A stretch of DNA of 64,000 nucleotides from Clostridium_AD sp036569345 (GCF_036569345.1 NZ_DATCQT010000089.1:1-64000), one strand, 5' to 3'; counted from the stretch's first letter, positions 42,438-53,169 are shown. The notes: generated by a model not told the origin, from the sequence alone. Translations and numbers: made by a program.

Positions 42438-44936
42438 TTGAGCAAAATGAAAAAGTGGTATGCGGTAACAATGACAAAGGTAGTTCAGATGTTGGATTCT
42501 GATATTAAACTGGGGTTAACTGAAGAAAAAATTAAATATATGAGAGAAACTTATGGTGAAAATATCATTTTGAAGCCTAAAATTGATAGCCTTTTAACTT
42601 TGACGATTACTGAAATGAAACAATTATGGATTGTTATATATCTAGCTTATATAGTTATGTTGTTTTATAGCAGCCTATTTAATCTGGCATATTTCATAAC
42701 TTTTATAATGATAATTAGTGTAATACTCCTAATAAATGTAGACTATAAAGAAGTAAAGAATATAAGGGGAATTGACAATTTAAACACACCTTTTTCTTAT
42801 TTAAAACGCTCTGGGAAGATATGCAAAGTAAGTTGTGAACAAATGGTAGTGGGAGATATTGTTTTTTTAGAGAAAGGGAATTATGTGACCGCAGACATTA
42901 GGATATTAGAATGTGAAGATCTTAAGGTTCGAGAAGTTGCGGTAACAGGTGAAAACTATGAAGTTGAAAAGTACTCTATGAAGTTAGAGGGAGAAGTTAT
43001 AAATCTTTCTGAAATTAAAAATATTGTTTTTAAATCTTCTGTTGTCACTGAAGGGTCTGGATTGGGTATAGTTATTGCCACGGGCATGAATACACAAATT
43101 GGAGAAATTATAAAAGTGTTGCTTATTCATAAAGACGATAACAGGGTATTTAGTAGAAAATTGAAGAAAATTGCAAATAGGATGTCTCTAGTTACTATAA
43201 CAGCTGGAATTATTACTTTAGTTTTTAGTATATACAAGAAATTTTCAATTCATGAGAGTATAAATGCACTTATATATATTTTAATAACGTTTAATTTGCC
43301 AATCTTTGTTATGATATTATTTTTGTATTTTTACATTATATTTTCTATCTTTAAACAAAAGAATATATACATAAAGAATATTTCTACTATGTACGACCTT
43401 ACAAATATATCCACAATATTCACGAAAAAAATTGGTGCTATTTCAGAGAATAAATTTATTTTTAGAGAAGTTTATTGTGATAACACACTTAGTGATGTGT
43501 TAAGCAAGGGTTTTGAAATGGATGATACTATAGAAAGAACAATGAGTATAGCATTAGTTTGCAATGATGTTGTTATATTATGCAATGAAGACACACCACG
43601 TATTGGAGATTTTAATTCGGTTGAGGTTTTAGCTGAATATGCAATTATTGAATTTTTTAAAGACAAACAAATAAAAAAGAATGAACTAGAGAGTAAACAA
43701 GATAAAATTTTTGACATACCTTATAATTCTGATAAGAGGATTAAAACAGTTGTAATAAAGATTGAAGATAGATATAGAGCAAATGTATTAGGAATTCTTG
43801 ATAGTTTGCTAAATAAATGTACCCATATTTTAATTAATGGCGTAGAAAAAGAAATTAAAGTTACAGATATGGAGGACATTATTAACGTTCATATAGATAT
43901 GTCTAATAGAGCTTATTATGTCATAGGACTCGCATATAGAAATTTCAATTATGAGCCTAGTATTGATGAAAATATTGAAAGCAATTTGGTTTTTGTAGGA
44001 CTAATGGGATTTGAAAATCCCATAAAAGAAAGTTCATATGGAGCTATGAAAACCTGTGAGGAAATTAATATTAAACCTATTATAGATGAAGGCGGTAATA
44101 AATTAACTTCTTTTGCTGTTGGGAAACTCATAGGACTTACACAAAATAAAGAAGAAATTTTATCAGGTATAGAAATAGATTACATGAGTAATGAAGAATT
44201 TGAAAAAAATATTGAAGGTGTTAGCATTTTCTCCAAAATCACACCTAAACATAAAAGCGAAATTGTTAATTTCTTAAGTAATAAGGGGTACTATATAGCA
44301 TCAGTCGGAGACACTCTAACTGATTTGGAATACCTTAATAATTCAAATATATCAATTTCAGTAGGAAATGAGTGTAGCAATCTAGTAAGAAAACTTTCAA
44401 GTGTATTTTTACAAGAAAATGATTTCAGCGAAATAATAAATTTAATTCAGTATAGTAAAAAGATTATTAATTATATAAGTGAGTTAGTTTTATTTTTAAG
44501 TGCTACAGTGGTAAGTGAAATTTTTATAATATTAGTAAGTCTAATTATTAAATCGGAAATGCCATTTACTTTTTCAGGCATTTTATATTTGAATTTTATT
44601 GTTGTGCCTTGTTGTGGGATTTCAATTCTAGTGCAAAATAGAAATATAAAGCAGAATCTAAAAAAAATAAATTATAATTATATAAAAAGAGTTTCAATAA
44701 AGAATTCATTTATAATTAGTATTATGTATTTTTTAATTTTAACGGTGATAGATAAATTTGCTATTATTCACCTACAGGATATTATCTTAGTTATGTTTGC
44801 CTTATATCAAAACATATTTTGTTTAAGACTTTTAAATGAAAAAAAATTTTTGAAAAATAAAGTTTCTTATAGTTTGGTTTTTTTCAACTTGTTTTTACAA
44901 AGCATTTTAATTATATATTTTTTCACAAACAAATAG
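42438..44936 (+). CDS. Degenerate P-type ATPase homologue (phospho-Asp replaced)
   Basis: 832 residues with the full P-type layout: N-terminal cation-ATPase segment, helices M1-M2 (about 55-98), actuator domain (VGDIVFLEKGNYV, VTGENYEVEK for TGES), M3-M4 (about 255-310), cytoplasmic P/N domain and a C-terminal helix bundle. The catalytic DKTGTLT is TKKIGAIS, so the phosphorylated Asp is Lys330; GDGxND reads GDTLTD and the Mg site is altered. It cannot work as an ordinary pump. The frame is intact over 2.5 kb, so it is probably kept for another role. TTG 42438 or ATG 42447 are possible starts. Confidence 0.85.
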   Translation: MSKMKKWYAVTMTKVVQMLDSDIKLGLTEEKIKYMRETYGENIILKPKIDSLLTLTITEMKQLWIVIYLAYIVMLFYSSLFNLAYFITFIMIISVILLINVDYKEVKNIRGIDNLNTPFSYLKRSGKICKVSCEQMVVGDIVFLEKGNYVTADIRILECEDLKVREVAVTGENYEVEKYSMKLEGEVINLSEIKNIVFKSSVVTEGSGLGIVIATGMNTQIGEIIKVLLIHKDDNRVFSRKLKKIANRMSLVTITAGIITLVFSIYKKFSIHESINALIYILITFNLPIFVMILFLYFYIIFSIFKQKNIYIKNISTMYDLTNISTIFTKKIGAISENKFIFREVYCDNTLSDVLSKGFEMDDTIERTMSIALVCNDVVILCNEDTPRIGDFNSVEVLAEYAIIEFFKDKQIKKNELESKQDKIFDIPYNSDKRIKTVVIKIEDRYRANVLGILDSLLNKCTHILINGVEKEIKVTDMEDIINVHIDMSNRAYYVIGLAYRNFNYEPSIDENIESNLVFVGLMGFENPIKESSYGAMKTCEEINIKPIIDEGGNKLTSFAVGKLIGLTQNKEEILSGIEIDYMSNEEFEKNIEGVSIFSKITPKHKSEIVNFLSNKGYYIASVGDTLTDLEYLNNSNISISVGNECSNLVRKLSSVFLQENDFSEIINLIQYSKKIINYISELVLFLSATVVSEIFIILVSLIIKSEMPFTFSGILYLNFIVVPCCGISILVQNRNIKQNLKKINYNYIKRVSIKNSFIISIMYFLILTVIDKFAIIHLQDIILVMFALYQNIFCLRLLNEKKFLKNKVSYSLVFFNLFLQSILIIYFFTNK

Positions 44937-45117
44937 AATTTATATAAAAAAATTACTAGTGTATGCCTTGATTACTTTAAATATTTATTGGATAAAATAA
45001 AGCTATGGAGGGAAGAAAATACTGAAAATAAATTTGAAATAACGTTAAAATTTAAATGGATGGAACAAATTAATATGTTCTTTTTAGCAAATGAATTTTC
45101 GAGTAGAATGGTTTATT

Positions 45118-46887
45118 ATGGCTAGACCTTTAGTTTATTATGCAATAACAATATTTATGGGATGTCTTACTTGTTTGATTTTAATAGATAATTCTATTTT
45201 AGGTGCAGTTATAGCTGGATCTTTTTTGGCTATTATGTATTTTACTATAAATAAAAGATTTTTTTATATAATAGTTTGTTTTTTTATTATTGGACTCATA
45301 AATTACTATTCTTATTTCAACTTTAATTTGCCCAATAAGCAAAAGCTGCAAGTAAGAATAACAGAGAAAAGTACATATTTTTGCTCCGCAAAAATTGGTA
45401 ATAAGAAAATTAATTTGGAAGGCAATATCTCTGCGTTAACGCTGGGAAGAAATGTATTGATAAATGGTAGTTTTAAAAAGGAAGCAGTGTATGAGCGGGG
45501 TACAGTTGGGATATACACAGTTACAAATTATAAAATTGGTAAAGAGGATTTAATATCAAAGCTTGCTAGTTTTAGAAAAGGATTATATGATAAATTTTTA
45601 GGAGTACTTGGAGAAGAAAAAACTGCAATAGTTATGGCTGTATGTTTTGGTGACACTGGGTACATAGAAAAAACTCAAAAGGAAGATTTTAAAAAACTAG
45701 GAATTAGCCATGTTATTAGTGTATCGGGACTACATATGTCTATAGTATATAAAGTTTTAGAAAATATTATTGGCTATAAAAGTGCAATATTTTTTTCTTT
45801 TGTATATCTGATATTTACAGGGGGGCAAGCATCTACAATAAGAGCGTTTATAATGATATTTATACTCAAAATATCAAGTAAAGTTTATAAAAAATACGAT
45901 AGTCTATCCTCTCTTAGCCTAGCTGCGATTATACTTTTAATAATTAGACCCTTTTCTATTCTTGATATAGGATTTATGCTTTCATTTCTTTGCGTTCTGG
46001 GAATTGTAGTATATAATAAGAAAATGAAAAAGGTATTATACAAATTACCATCTATTATAAATGAATCTTTTAGTTTAAGCCTGAGTTCGCAGATATTTTG
46101 TACGCCTTATGCAGTTGTTGCTTTGAAAACTTTTAGTTTAGGATTCCTTTTTAGTAATTTATTGTTATTACCCTTGTATACAGTAGTTGTTGTATTAGGA
46201 AATATGGGACTCGTGTTTAGTTCTATTCATCAATTGCTTAACTTAATAAATTATGGGTTATTTACTGTTTTAATGATTATAGATTTTATTCAAAACGTTC
46301 TTGGAGACTTATTACCGGAAATGATTTACTTTTCTTATATAGAGAGTGTAGTTGTATTTGGACTGTATCTATGTTATCTTGGAATTAAAAAGGGATACGG
46401 ACAATTTAAATATCTTCCATTTTGCATTATTTTTGTTTTTGCATTTCAAAATTATAAAGTCTTTCCAGAAATTAGCTATATAAATATAAATAAAAACAAT
46501 ATAGTTTTATTACAATATAAAAAAACTACAATTGCAGTTACTACTGGTAACATTAATGTGAAGGATTTAAAAGTTCCAGTAAAAGTAGATAAGGTTTATC
46601 AAGCTTATACAGGAGACTCAACTATGAGGCTAAATGATAAATATACTATTAGGTTAATAAGCACAGGTAAAAAATTAGAAGCTCAAGTATGTTTTGAGAA
46701 AAGTACAAATAAAAATGGAAATATGGAGGTTTTTAATAATAAAACGGAGGCAGTTACAACTTATAAAAATGTTATAAAACTTAAAAATGATGAAACATAT
46801 GTGCCAACAGGTACAATAATAAATAAATATATAATTATAGGAAACAAAATTTTAAAATTTTCACAGGGGTTGGAGGAAATACTTTGA
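45118..46887 (+). CDS. comEC: ComEC-family DNA uptake channel, without Rec2 beta-lactamase domain
   Basis: About 589 residues: N-terminal helices (MARPLVYYAITIFMGC), an OB-like exterior part, the Competence domain with LGISHVISVSGLHMSIVY and GGQASTIRAFIMI, and many membrane helices to about residue 440. The end (about 460-589) shows no HxHxDH metallo-beta-lactamase motif, so this is the short ComEC form. It passes single-stranded DNA across the membrane. ATG 45118 fits the family N-terminus; ATG 45091 is possible; neither has a clear ribosome binding site. Confidence 0.88.
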   Translation: MARPLVYYAITIFMGCLTCLILIDNSILGAVIAGSFLAIMYFTINKRFFYIIVCFFIIGLINYYSYFNFNLPNKQKLQVRITEKSTYFCSAKIGNKKINLEGNISALTLGRNVLINGSFKKEAVYERGTVGIYTVTNYKIGKEDLISKLASFRKGLYDKFLGVLGEEKTAIVMAVCFGDTGYIEKTQKEDFKKLGISHVISVSGLHMSIVYKVLENIIGYKSAIFFSFVYLIFTGGQASTIRAFIMIFILKISSKVYKKYDSLSSLSLAAIILLIIRPFSILDIGFMLSFLCVLGIVVYNKKMKKVLYKLPSIINESFSLSLSSQIFCTPYAVVALKTFSLGFLFSNLLLLPLYTVVVVLGNMGLVFSSIHQLLNLINYGLFTVLMIIDFIQNVLGDLLPEMIYFSYIESVVVFGLYLCYLGIKKGYGQFKYLPFCIIFVFAFQNYKVFPEISYININKNNIVLLQYKKTTIAVTTGNINVKDLKVPVKVDKVYQAYTGDSTMRLNDKYTIRLISTGKKLEAQVCFEKSTNKNGNMEVFNNKTEAVTTYKNVIKLKNDETYVPTGTIINKYIIIGNKILKFSQGLEEIL

Positions 46888-47918
46888 TTAACTTTGCTGA
46901 ACTTGAGAAAAAAATCAAAAAACATGAACTAGACAATTGTTACATATTTTGTGGAGCAGATGAAAAATTAATAAAAGAGCATGTTGAATTTATAACTAAA
47001 AACGTATTAAAAAGTGATTTCATGGATCTTAATTATTCAAAATTTGATGGTAGCAAAACAGATTTTGAGATTATTAGTGATGCATGTGAAACTATGCCAT
47101 TTATGAGTGACAAAAAGGTAGTAGTTGTTTATAGAGCATCATTTTTAGATGATAGTAAAACAAGCAAAACGAATGGTGATTTAAAAAGTAAGAATTTCTC
47201 TATGTTAAATGATTATTTAAAAAATCCCTCGCCACATTGTATTTTAGTTATATATTATACGTTTTTAAGTGACAGAGAAAAACCAAGCAATAAAATAAAA
47301 AAATTAGAAAAAAACGCATGTGTTATAAAAGTTGATAAGTTACGAGGGGAATTTCTTCAAAGAAAGTGTAGGAGTTTGTTTGAAGATGCTAATGTCAAGA
47401 TTGGGAAAGTAGAACTTACTTTATTTTGTAACCAGGTAGATAATAATATGGATATCATATTAAATGAAATCGAAAAATTAGTTTCATATACAGACGGAAG
47501 AGAAATTACTAAAGAAGATATTTTTGCGATGATGCCTCAAAAAAGTGAAAATGATATTTTTAATTTAGTTGATTATTTATCTCAGAAAAATATTAAGAGA
47601 GCTTTAGATATTTTAAATGAACTTATATATAAAGGCGAGAAGATTCCATTTATCTTATTTATGATAGGACGACAATTCAATCTGTTATTTAATCTTAAAT
47701 TAGGTATGGAGAATGGCAAAACAAAAGATATTTTGGCAAATGAATTAAGAATTCATCCGTATATTTGTGAAAAAATGATTTCACAAAGTATGAAGTTTAC
47801 AATAAAGAGACTAAAGAGAAATATTGAACTATGTGTTGATACAGAAAAAACTTTAAAAAGTACTTCTACTGACAATAAGATAGATATTGAAGTGTTTATG
47901 ATAAAGACTGTTATGTAA
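46884..47918 (+). CDS. holA: DNA polymerase III delta subunit
   Basis: 344 residues with the HolA layout: N-terminal AAA+-like domain (CYIFCGADEKLIKEHVEFI), SDACETMPFMSDKKVVVV and the collar domain after residue 210. Delta opens the sliding clamp. TTG start overlaps the comEC stop by 4 bases behind GGAGG. The order comEC-holA-rpsT(reverse)-gpr-spoIIP-lepA is standard in clostridia. Confidence 0.93.
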   Translation: MINFAELEKKIKKHELDNCYIFCGADEKLIKEHVEFITKNVLKSDFMDLNYSKFDGSKTDFEIISDACETMPFMSDKKVVVVYRASFLDDSKTSKTNGDLKSKNFSMLNDYLKNPSPHCILVIYYTFLSDREKPSNKIKKLEKNACVIKVDKLRGEFLQRKCRSLFEDANVKIGKVELTLFCNQVDNNMDIILNEIEKLVSYTDGREITKEDIFAMMPQKSENDIFNLVDYLSQKNIKRALDILNELIYKGEKIPFILFMIGRQFNLLFNLKLGMENGKTKDILANELRIHPYICEKMISQSMKFTIKRLKRNIELCVDTEKTLKSTSTDNKIDIEVFMIKTVM

Positions 47919-47990
47919 TTTTATAAATGACTATTATAACTATAAAATACTACTATTAATTCTAATGATTTAATTAATTTAAAAAAATAA

Positions 47991-48016
47991 AAAACCGGCG
48001 AAATCACCGGTTTTTT
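47991..48016. terminator. Bidirectional terminator between holA and rpsT
   Basis: AAAACCGG and CCGGTTTT with loop CGAAATCA, A tract before and T tract after. Confidence 0.9.
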
Positions 48017-48017
48017 A

Positions 48018-48290
48018 TTATGCAGTTAAACTTAAAGCGTTTAATCTTACTGCGAGTCTTGATTTTCTTCTTGCAGCCTTGTTGATGTGAATTATTCCTT
48101 TTGTTACAGCCATATCTAAAGCTTTAACTACGCTAGCATATGTAACTTTAGCTTCTTCAACATTGCCAGTAACGACAGCTGTCTCAAATTTCTTTACCTT
48201 AGTTTTTAAAGCAGTTTTAATCATTGTATTTCTAAGTGTCTTAACTTGAGTAATTTTAATTCTTTTTTTTGCTGATTGAATATTTGCCAT
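48018..48290 (-). CDS. rpsT: 30S ribosomal protein S20
   Basis: 90 residues beginning MANIQSAKKRIKITQ and ending KAARRKSRLAVRLNALS, the all-helical basic S20. It is transcribed opposite to its neighbours from a GGGGGTGAAAATA start region. Confidence 0.97.
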   Translation of the reverse strand: MANIQSAKKRIKITQVKTLRNTMIKTALKTKVKKFETAVVTGNVEEAKVTYASVVKALDMAVTKGIIHINKAARRKSRLAVRLNALSLTA

Positions 48291-48551
48291 TTATTTTCAC
48301 CCCCCTTTAATTTAATAACGGTTAGCAGTTTTGGGGAAAACTACGTTCGAGTCTTTTTAATTATTCAAATGATATTATAGCATTAAAATATTAGTACTTC
48401 AAGTACAATTTCATGTATATATATAAATTTTAATATAAGCCTCAATTTAATGGAGTAAATTTTTAAAAAGAAATGTTTGAAAAAAAATTTGTAAGAATAG
48501 GAAAGGACTATTAGGAAAAGCTAATATTAAAAGTAGAGTAGAGGTGAAACT

Positions 48552-49526
48552 ATGATAAATGTAACAACAGATTTAGCTGTGGAAGCTAAGGAGATATACA
48601 AAGCAGAGAATAATGGTGAGATGCCTGGTATTGATGTAGATGAATATAGTGAGGGTGATATTAAAATTACAAATGTAACAATAGTAAGCGATATTGGTGA
48701 AAAAAGGATGGGAAAACCAAAAGGTACATATATAACTATTGATATCCCAGAGTTTGTTCATTATGATGGTGATGCCATGGATAGAGTAAGTATTGTAATG
48801 GGAAAGGTGCTAACACCACTCATAAAATTAGAGGATAGTATGACGGCTTTAGTTGTTGGACTTGGTAATTGGAACGTTACTCCTGATGCTGTAGGACCAA
48901 AAGTTGTTTCAAAATTGATGGTGACAAGGCATTTAAAGCAATTAGTCCCAGATTCTATTGACGAGGGTATAAGGCCAGTATGTGCCATAGCCCCAGGAGT
49001 TCTAGGAATAACCGGTATGGAAACTGGTGAAATTATTCGAGGAATAGTAGAGAGAATCAAACCAAATTTAGTTATTTGCATTGATGCATTAGCCTCCAGA
49101 AAAATGGATAGAGTTAATAGGACAATACAAATAGGCACCACAGGAATTTCTCCAGGAGCAGGAATTGGAAATAGGAGGATGGAGATAAGTGAAAAAACCT
49201 TGGGTGTGCCAGTTATTGCTATTGGTATACCAACTGTAGTTGATGCAGCAACTCTCGCCAATGATACCATTGATTTAGTACTTGATGAGATGATAAAATC
49301 GGCAAATGAAGGCAAGGAATTTTACAATATGTTAAAGTCAATTGATAAAGTAGAAAAACAAAAGATGATAGCTGAGATATTGAATCCGTATGTTGGTAAT
49401 CTTGTAGTTACACCAAAAGAAATTGATATGGTTATAAATTCTGTTTCTAAGATCATTGCAAATGGCATCAATATAGCCTTGCAACCAGCATTAAATTTAG
49501 ATGATATAAATAAGTATTTGAACTAG
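48552..49526 (+). CDS. gpr: Germination protease GPR
   Basis: 324 residues of the A25 peptidase family: TDLAVEAKEI at the start, GLGNWNVTPDAVGPKVV, APGVLGITGMETGEI and CIDALASRKMDRVNRTIQIGTTGISPGAGIGNRR. GPR degrades small acid-soluble spore proteins during germination and is made as a zymogen in the forespore. AGAGGTGA precedes the ATG. A sigma-G promoter is expected upstream but I could not fix one. Confidence 0.96.
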   Translation: MINVTTDLAVEAKEIYKAENNGEMPGIDVDEYSEGDIKITNVTIVSDIGEKRMGKPKGTYITIDIPEFVHYDGDAMDRVSIVMGKVLTPLIKLEDSMTALVVGLGNWNVTPDAVGPKVVSKLMVTRHLKQLVPDSIDEGIRPVCAIAPGVLGITGMETGEIIRGIVERIKPNLVICIDALASRKMDRVNRTIQIGTTGISPGAGIGNRRMEISEKTLGVPVIAIGIPTVVDAATLANDTIDLVLDEMIKSANEGKEFYNMLKSIDKVEKQKMIAEILNPYVGNLVVTPKEIDMVINSVSKIIANGINIALQPALNLDDINKYLN

Positions 49527-49567
49527 TAATAACTTTGAACTTTCCCTCATATGTATGGTATAAGGTA

Positions 49568-49611
49568 TTCGAAAAAAGTAGACTATGAGAGTAACTAGCT
49601 ATTTTTTCGAA
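49568..49611 (+). terminator. Hairpin between gpr and spoIIP
   Basis: TTCGAAAAAAGTAG pairs with CTATTTTTTCGAA across a 17-base loop. It could end the gpr transcript; the T run is inside the stem. Confidence 0.5.
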
Positions 49612-49633
49612 ATGCTTAAGCAGGAGGGATAAA

Positions 49634-50794
49634 ATGAGTTACAAAGGTATAAATTTTAAAGATATTAATAAAAACATTCCATATAAAAAAATGAATTTTT
49701 TAGGGTTTTATATAAAAAAAATTGGTAATGTGAGAATAATTTTTACTATTTTCACATTACTCATTATTTTTTTAATAGGTATTATTTTACCCAAAAGTGC
49801 AAAGGCGGATGCTGGAGTAGATTACAAAAACTATTTTTATGTTAATGTTATTAATAATGCATTATCTGTAATGAGTTCCTCAAAAACAAAAAATGAGTAT
49901 TCAAACAGTGATCAAAATATGAAACTTGCAGCATTATCATTCTTAGGAGTAGATATTTTAAATCCTATATCAATAATAGTAAAAGAAGTTTCATATTTGG
50001 ATAAAAATGAAGTTAAAACAAATGAAAATAATGTTAGCAATTTAAAAACATATATTTTAAACCCATTTAAATTGGTGGATGATCAGATAAGCAAAATTGT
50101 AGCTCAAGGTGAAGTATCTAATGTAGTTAAAGACATCTATGATCCTGCGTTAAAAACAACTTTAAATAAAGCCAAGCCCAGGGTACTCATATATCATTCA
50201 CATACCTCAGAAGCTTATTTAACATCAGACAAGGATACATCTAATACTAATAGCAGTTTGGATGGTACTAGAAATGTAACTGCTGTGGGTGATGTCATCA
50301 AGGAAGAACTGGAAAAAAATTATGGAATTGCTGTTGTTCATGATAAAACTGTGAATGACAAAGGAGATTATAATGCAGCTTACAAAAAATCTGGAATTAC
50401 TTTAGATAAGTATTTAAAAGCATATGAAAAATTCGAATTAGTTATAGATTTGCACAGGGATGAAGTACCAAATAAGAATGCCGTAACCACTAAAATAAAT
50501 GGGGTAAATGTTGCCCAATTCATGTTTGTAGTGACGCAGAAAAACCCTAGATATGCAAAGCAGAGGAAATTAATAGACTCTATGATAGGAATATCAAATA
50601 AATTATACCCAAATCTTATAAGACCAAAATCAATATACGTTTATGATTGGGGAATGAGTTATTATAATCAGGACAAAAGTGATAATGCAGTGTTAATTGA
50701 AGTAGGGGCAAATAGTAATACTATCCAAGAAGTAAAAAATACTGGTAAGTATTTATCAAGAGTCATTGCAGAGCAATTAAATGGTAAAAAGTGA
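49634..50794 (+). CDS. spoIIP: Stage II sporulation protein P
   Basis: 386 residues: cytosolic start, membrane helix at about 36-56, and the SpoIIP amidase/endopeptidase domain with IYHSHTSEAY (zinc His), LVIDLHRDEVP and AVLIEVGANSN near the end. It degrades peptidoglycan with SpoIID and SpoIIM during engulfment. AGGAGGG lies just upstream. Confidence 0.94.
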   Translation: MSYKGINFKDINKNIPYKKMNFLGFYIKKIGNVRIIFTIFTLLIIFLIGIILPKSAKADAGVDYKNYFYVNVINNALSVMSSSKTKNEYSNSDQNMKLAALSFLGVDILNPISIIVKEVSYLDKNEVKTNENNVSNLKTYILNPFKLVDDQISKIVAQGEVSNVVKDIYDPALKTTLNKAKPRVLIYHSHTSEAYLTSDKDTSNTNSSLDGTRNVTAVGDVIKEELEKNYGIAVVHDKTVNDKGDYNAAYKKSGITLDKYLKAYEKFELVIDLHRDEVPNKNAVTTKINGVNVAQFMFVVTQKNPRYAKQRKLIDSMIGISNKLYPNLIRPKSIYVYDWGMSYYNQDKSDNAVLIEVGANSNTIQEVKNTGKYLSRVIAEQLNGKK

Positions 50795-50884
50795 ATAATT
50801 TACTTTAAAAAGTGCATCCTTAATAATAAGAAGATAATAATTAATAATTGTTATCTTTAAGAAAATGTTAAGGGGGCACTTCTT

Positions 50885-51187
50885 ATGGGTAAAAAAGATA
50901 GAATTAAATATTTTATTATGTTTTTTACTTGTTTTATTATATTCATTTATGGATTTATTCAAGTTAATATTAATAAAACAGAACTTGTGAAAGATAAATC
51001 TGAGTTTACAATAGACTTTAAGTTAAATCCCGTTGATTTTAGAATAGATACTAAGGGATATGTTTTTTATGTAAATAATAAAAGTGTATACAACATAAAA
51101 GAAAAATGTATTGGTGTAGAAAAAAAAATTATAAATGTAAAAGAAAGTTGTATCGATGTTTTTAATGGCGTTTTTTCAAAAAAATAA
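50885..51187 (+). CDS. Small membrane-anchored hypothetical protein
   Basis: 100 residues: helix at about 9-26 and an exterior tail of ~70 residues with two Cys (EKCIGVE, KESCIDV). AAGGGGGCAC is the ribosome binding site. Located between spoIIP and lepA; similar short proteins stand here in related clostridia, function unknown. Confidence 0.7.
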   Translation: MGKKDRIKYFIMFFTCFIIFIYGFIQVNINKTELVKDKSEFTIDFKLNPVDFRIDTKGYVFYVNNKSVYNIKEKCIGVEKKIINVKESCIDVFNGVFSKK

Positions 51188-51363
51188 TATAATAATACAT
51201 AAAGCAAAATAAAGTATCAGGCAAAATCACAATCCACGTGCAATAATAGATATATTTATGATATAATTTAACTTGATTTATAAAAATCAATGTGGCTTAA
51301 GGTACATTTAGAAAATTTAAAACAAATGATTTAGTTCATATAGAATACTGGGGGTAAAAACTA

Positions 51364-53169
51364 ATGCAGAGCAATAGACAAAAACACATAAGAAACTTTT
51401 CCATAGTTGCACATATAGATCACGGCAAGTCTACTCTTGCGGACAGATTATTAGAAAAGACGGGTACTTTAACTAAAAGAGAAATGGAAGACCAAGTACT
51501 TGATAATATGGACCTAGAAAGAGAAAGAGGTATTACCATTAAATCTCAGCCAGCAAGGCTCGTTTATAAAAGAGAGAATGGAGAAGAATATATATTCAAT
51601 CTTATAGATACTCCAGGACATGTAGATTTTAACTATGAGGTTTCAAGAAGTTTAGCGGCTTGTGAAGGGGCAGTGCTTGTAGTTGATGCATCACAGGGGA
51701 TTCAAGCACAAACCCTGGCAAACTGTTACCTAGCCCTAGACAACAACCTTGATATTGCACCAGTTATTAATAAGATAGATCTTCCTAGTGCAAGACCAAG
51801 CGAAGTAATTAAAGAAATTGAGGACGTAATAGGTATTGAGGCCCAGGATGCTCCTTTAATTTCAGCTAAGACTGGACTTAATATAGAAGATGTTTTAGAA
51901 ACTGTAGTAAAAAAGATTTCTCCTCCTAGTGGTGATGAAGAAGCTCCACTTAAAGCTTTAATTTTTGATTCAAGTTATGATAGCTATAAAGGCGTTGTGT
52001 GTTATGTTAGAATTAAAGATGGCAAGGTTAAAGCAGGAACAAAGATTAAACTTATGAATACTAATAAGATATATGATGTAGTAGAAGTTGGAGTCTTTGT
52101 TCCTAATTATCTTCCTGTACCTGAGCTATGTGCTGGTGATGTTGGATATATAACTGCATCAATAAAAAATGTTAGGGATGCACGTGTTGGGGATACAGTA
52201 ACGGAGGCTGATAGACCAGCTTTAGAGCCACTCAAGGGATATAAACCAGCGGTGCCCATGGTATTTAGTGGTATTTATCCTATAGATGGTGCTAGATATG
52301 GCGAATTAAAAGAGGCACTAGAACGACTTCAGTTAAATGATGCTGCTCTAAGCTTTGAACCAGAGACATCCATTGCTTTGGGTTTTGGATTTAGATGTGG
52401 ATTCTTAGGTCTTCTTCATATGGAAATAATACAAGAAAGAATAGAAAGAGAATTTAATTTAGATATTATTACGACAGCTCCATCAGTTATATATAAAGTA
52501 ATGAAAACTAATGGAGAATTAATAGAAATAACAAATCCAACAAATCTTCCAGAGCCTACAGAAATTAGTTATATGGAAGAACCAATAGTTAAAGCATCTA
52601 TTATAACGCCATCCGAATATCTGGGATCAGTTATGGAGTTATGCCAACAAAAAAGAGGCATATACATTGATATGAAATATATAGAAACTACTAGAGTGGT
52701 TGTAAATTATGACTTGCCACTAAATGAAATAGTATATGACTTTTTTGATGCTTTAAAATCAAGAACAAAAGGGTATGCATCCTTTGATTATGAATTAAAG
52801 GGATATATAACTGCAAATCTTGTAAAATTAGATATTTTACTTAAAGGAGAAAAAGTTGATGCTCTGTCCATGATTGTTCCCGAGGAGACAGCCGCACATA
52901 GAGGAAGAGTTATGGCTGAAAAACTAAAAGAACATATACCAAGACAAATGTTTGAAATTCCAATACAAGCATCTATAAACTCTAAGGTAATAGCAAGAGA
53001 AACTGTAAAGGCACTTAGAAAAGATGTTTTAGCTAAATGTTATGGCGGAGATATTTCAAGAAAGAAAAAACTATTATCCAAACAAAAAGAAGGTAAAAAG
53101 AGAATGAGACAAGTTGGAAGTGTAGAAGTTCCACAAGAAGCATTTATGGCTATACTTAAAGTAGATTAA
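51364..53169 (+). CDS. lepA: Elongation factor 4 (LepA)
   Basis: 601 residues: AHIDHGKSTLADRLL (G1), RERGITIKSQ (G2), DTPGHVDF (G3), NKIDLP (G4), EF-G-like domains and the LepA-specific C-terminal domain ending KEGKKRMRQVGSVEVPQEAF. It acts on stalled or assembling ribosomes. GGGGGT precedes the ATG. Confidence 0.97.
   Translation: MQSNRQKHIRNFSIVAHIDHGKSTLADRLLEKTGTLTKREMEDQVLDNMDLERERGITIKSQPARLVYKRENGEEYIFNLIDTPGHVDFNYEVSRSLAACEGAVLVVDASQGIQAQTLANCYLALDNNLDIAPVINKIDLPSARPSEVIKEIEDVIGIEAQDAPLISAKTGLNIEDVLETVVKKISPPSGDEEAPLKALIFDSSYDSYKGVVCYVRIKDGKVKAGTKIKLMNTNKIYDVVEVGVFVPNYLPVPELCAGDVGYITASIKNVRDARVGDTVTEADRPALEPLKGYKPAVPMVFSGIYPIDGARYGELKEALERLQLNDAALSFEPETSIALGFGFRCGFLGLLHMEIIQERIEREFNLDIITTAPSVIYKVMKTNGELIEITNPTNLPEPTEISYMEEPIVKASIITPSEYLGSVMELCQQKRGIYIDMKYIETTRVVVNYDLPLNEIVYDFFDALKSRTKGYASFDYELKGYITANLVKLDILLKGEKVDALSMIVPEETAAHRGRVMAEKLKEHIPRQMFEIPIQASINSKVIARETVKALRKDVLAKCYGGDISRKKKLLSKQKEGKKRMRQVGSVEVPQEAFMAILKVD

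Noticed and set aside
48761..49315. 184-codon minus-strand frame
   Set aside because: Lies entirely within gpr, whose coding evidence is overwhelming.
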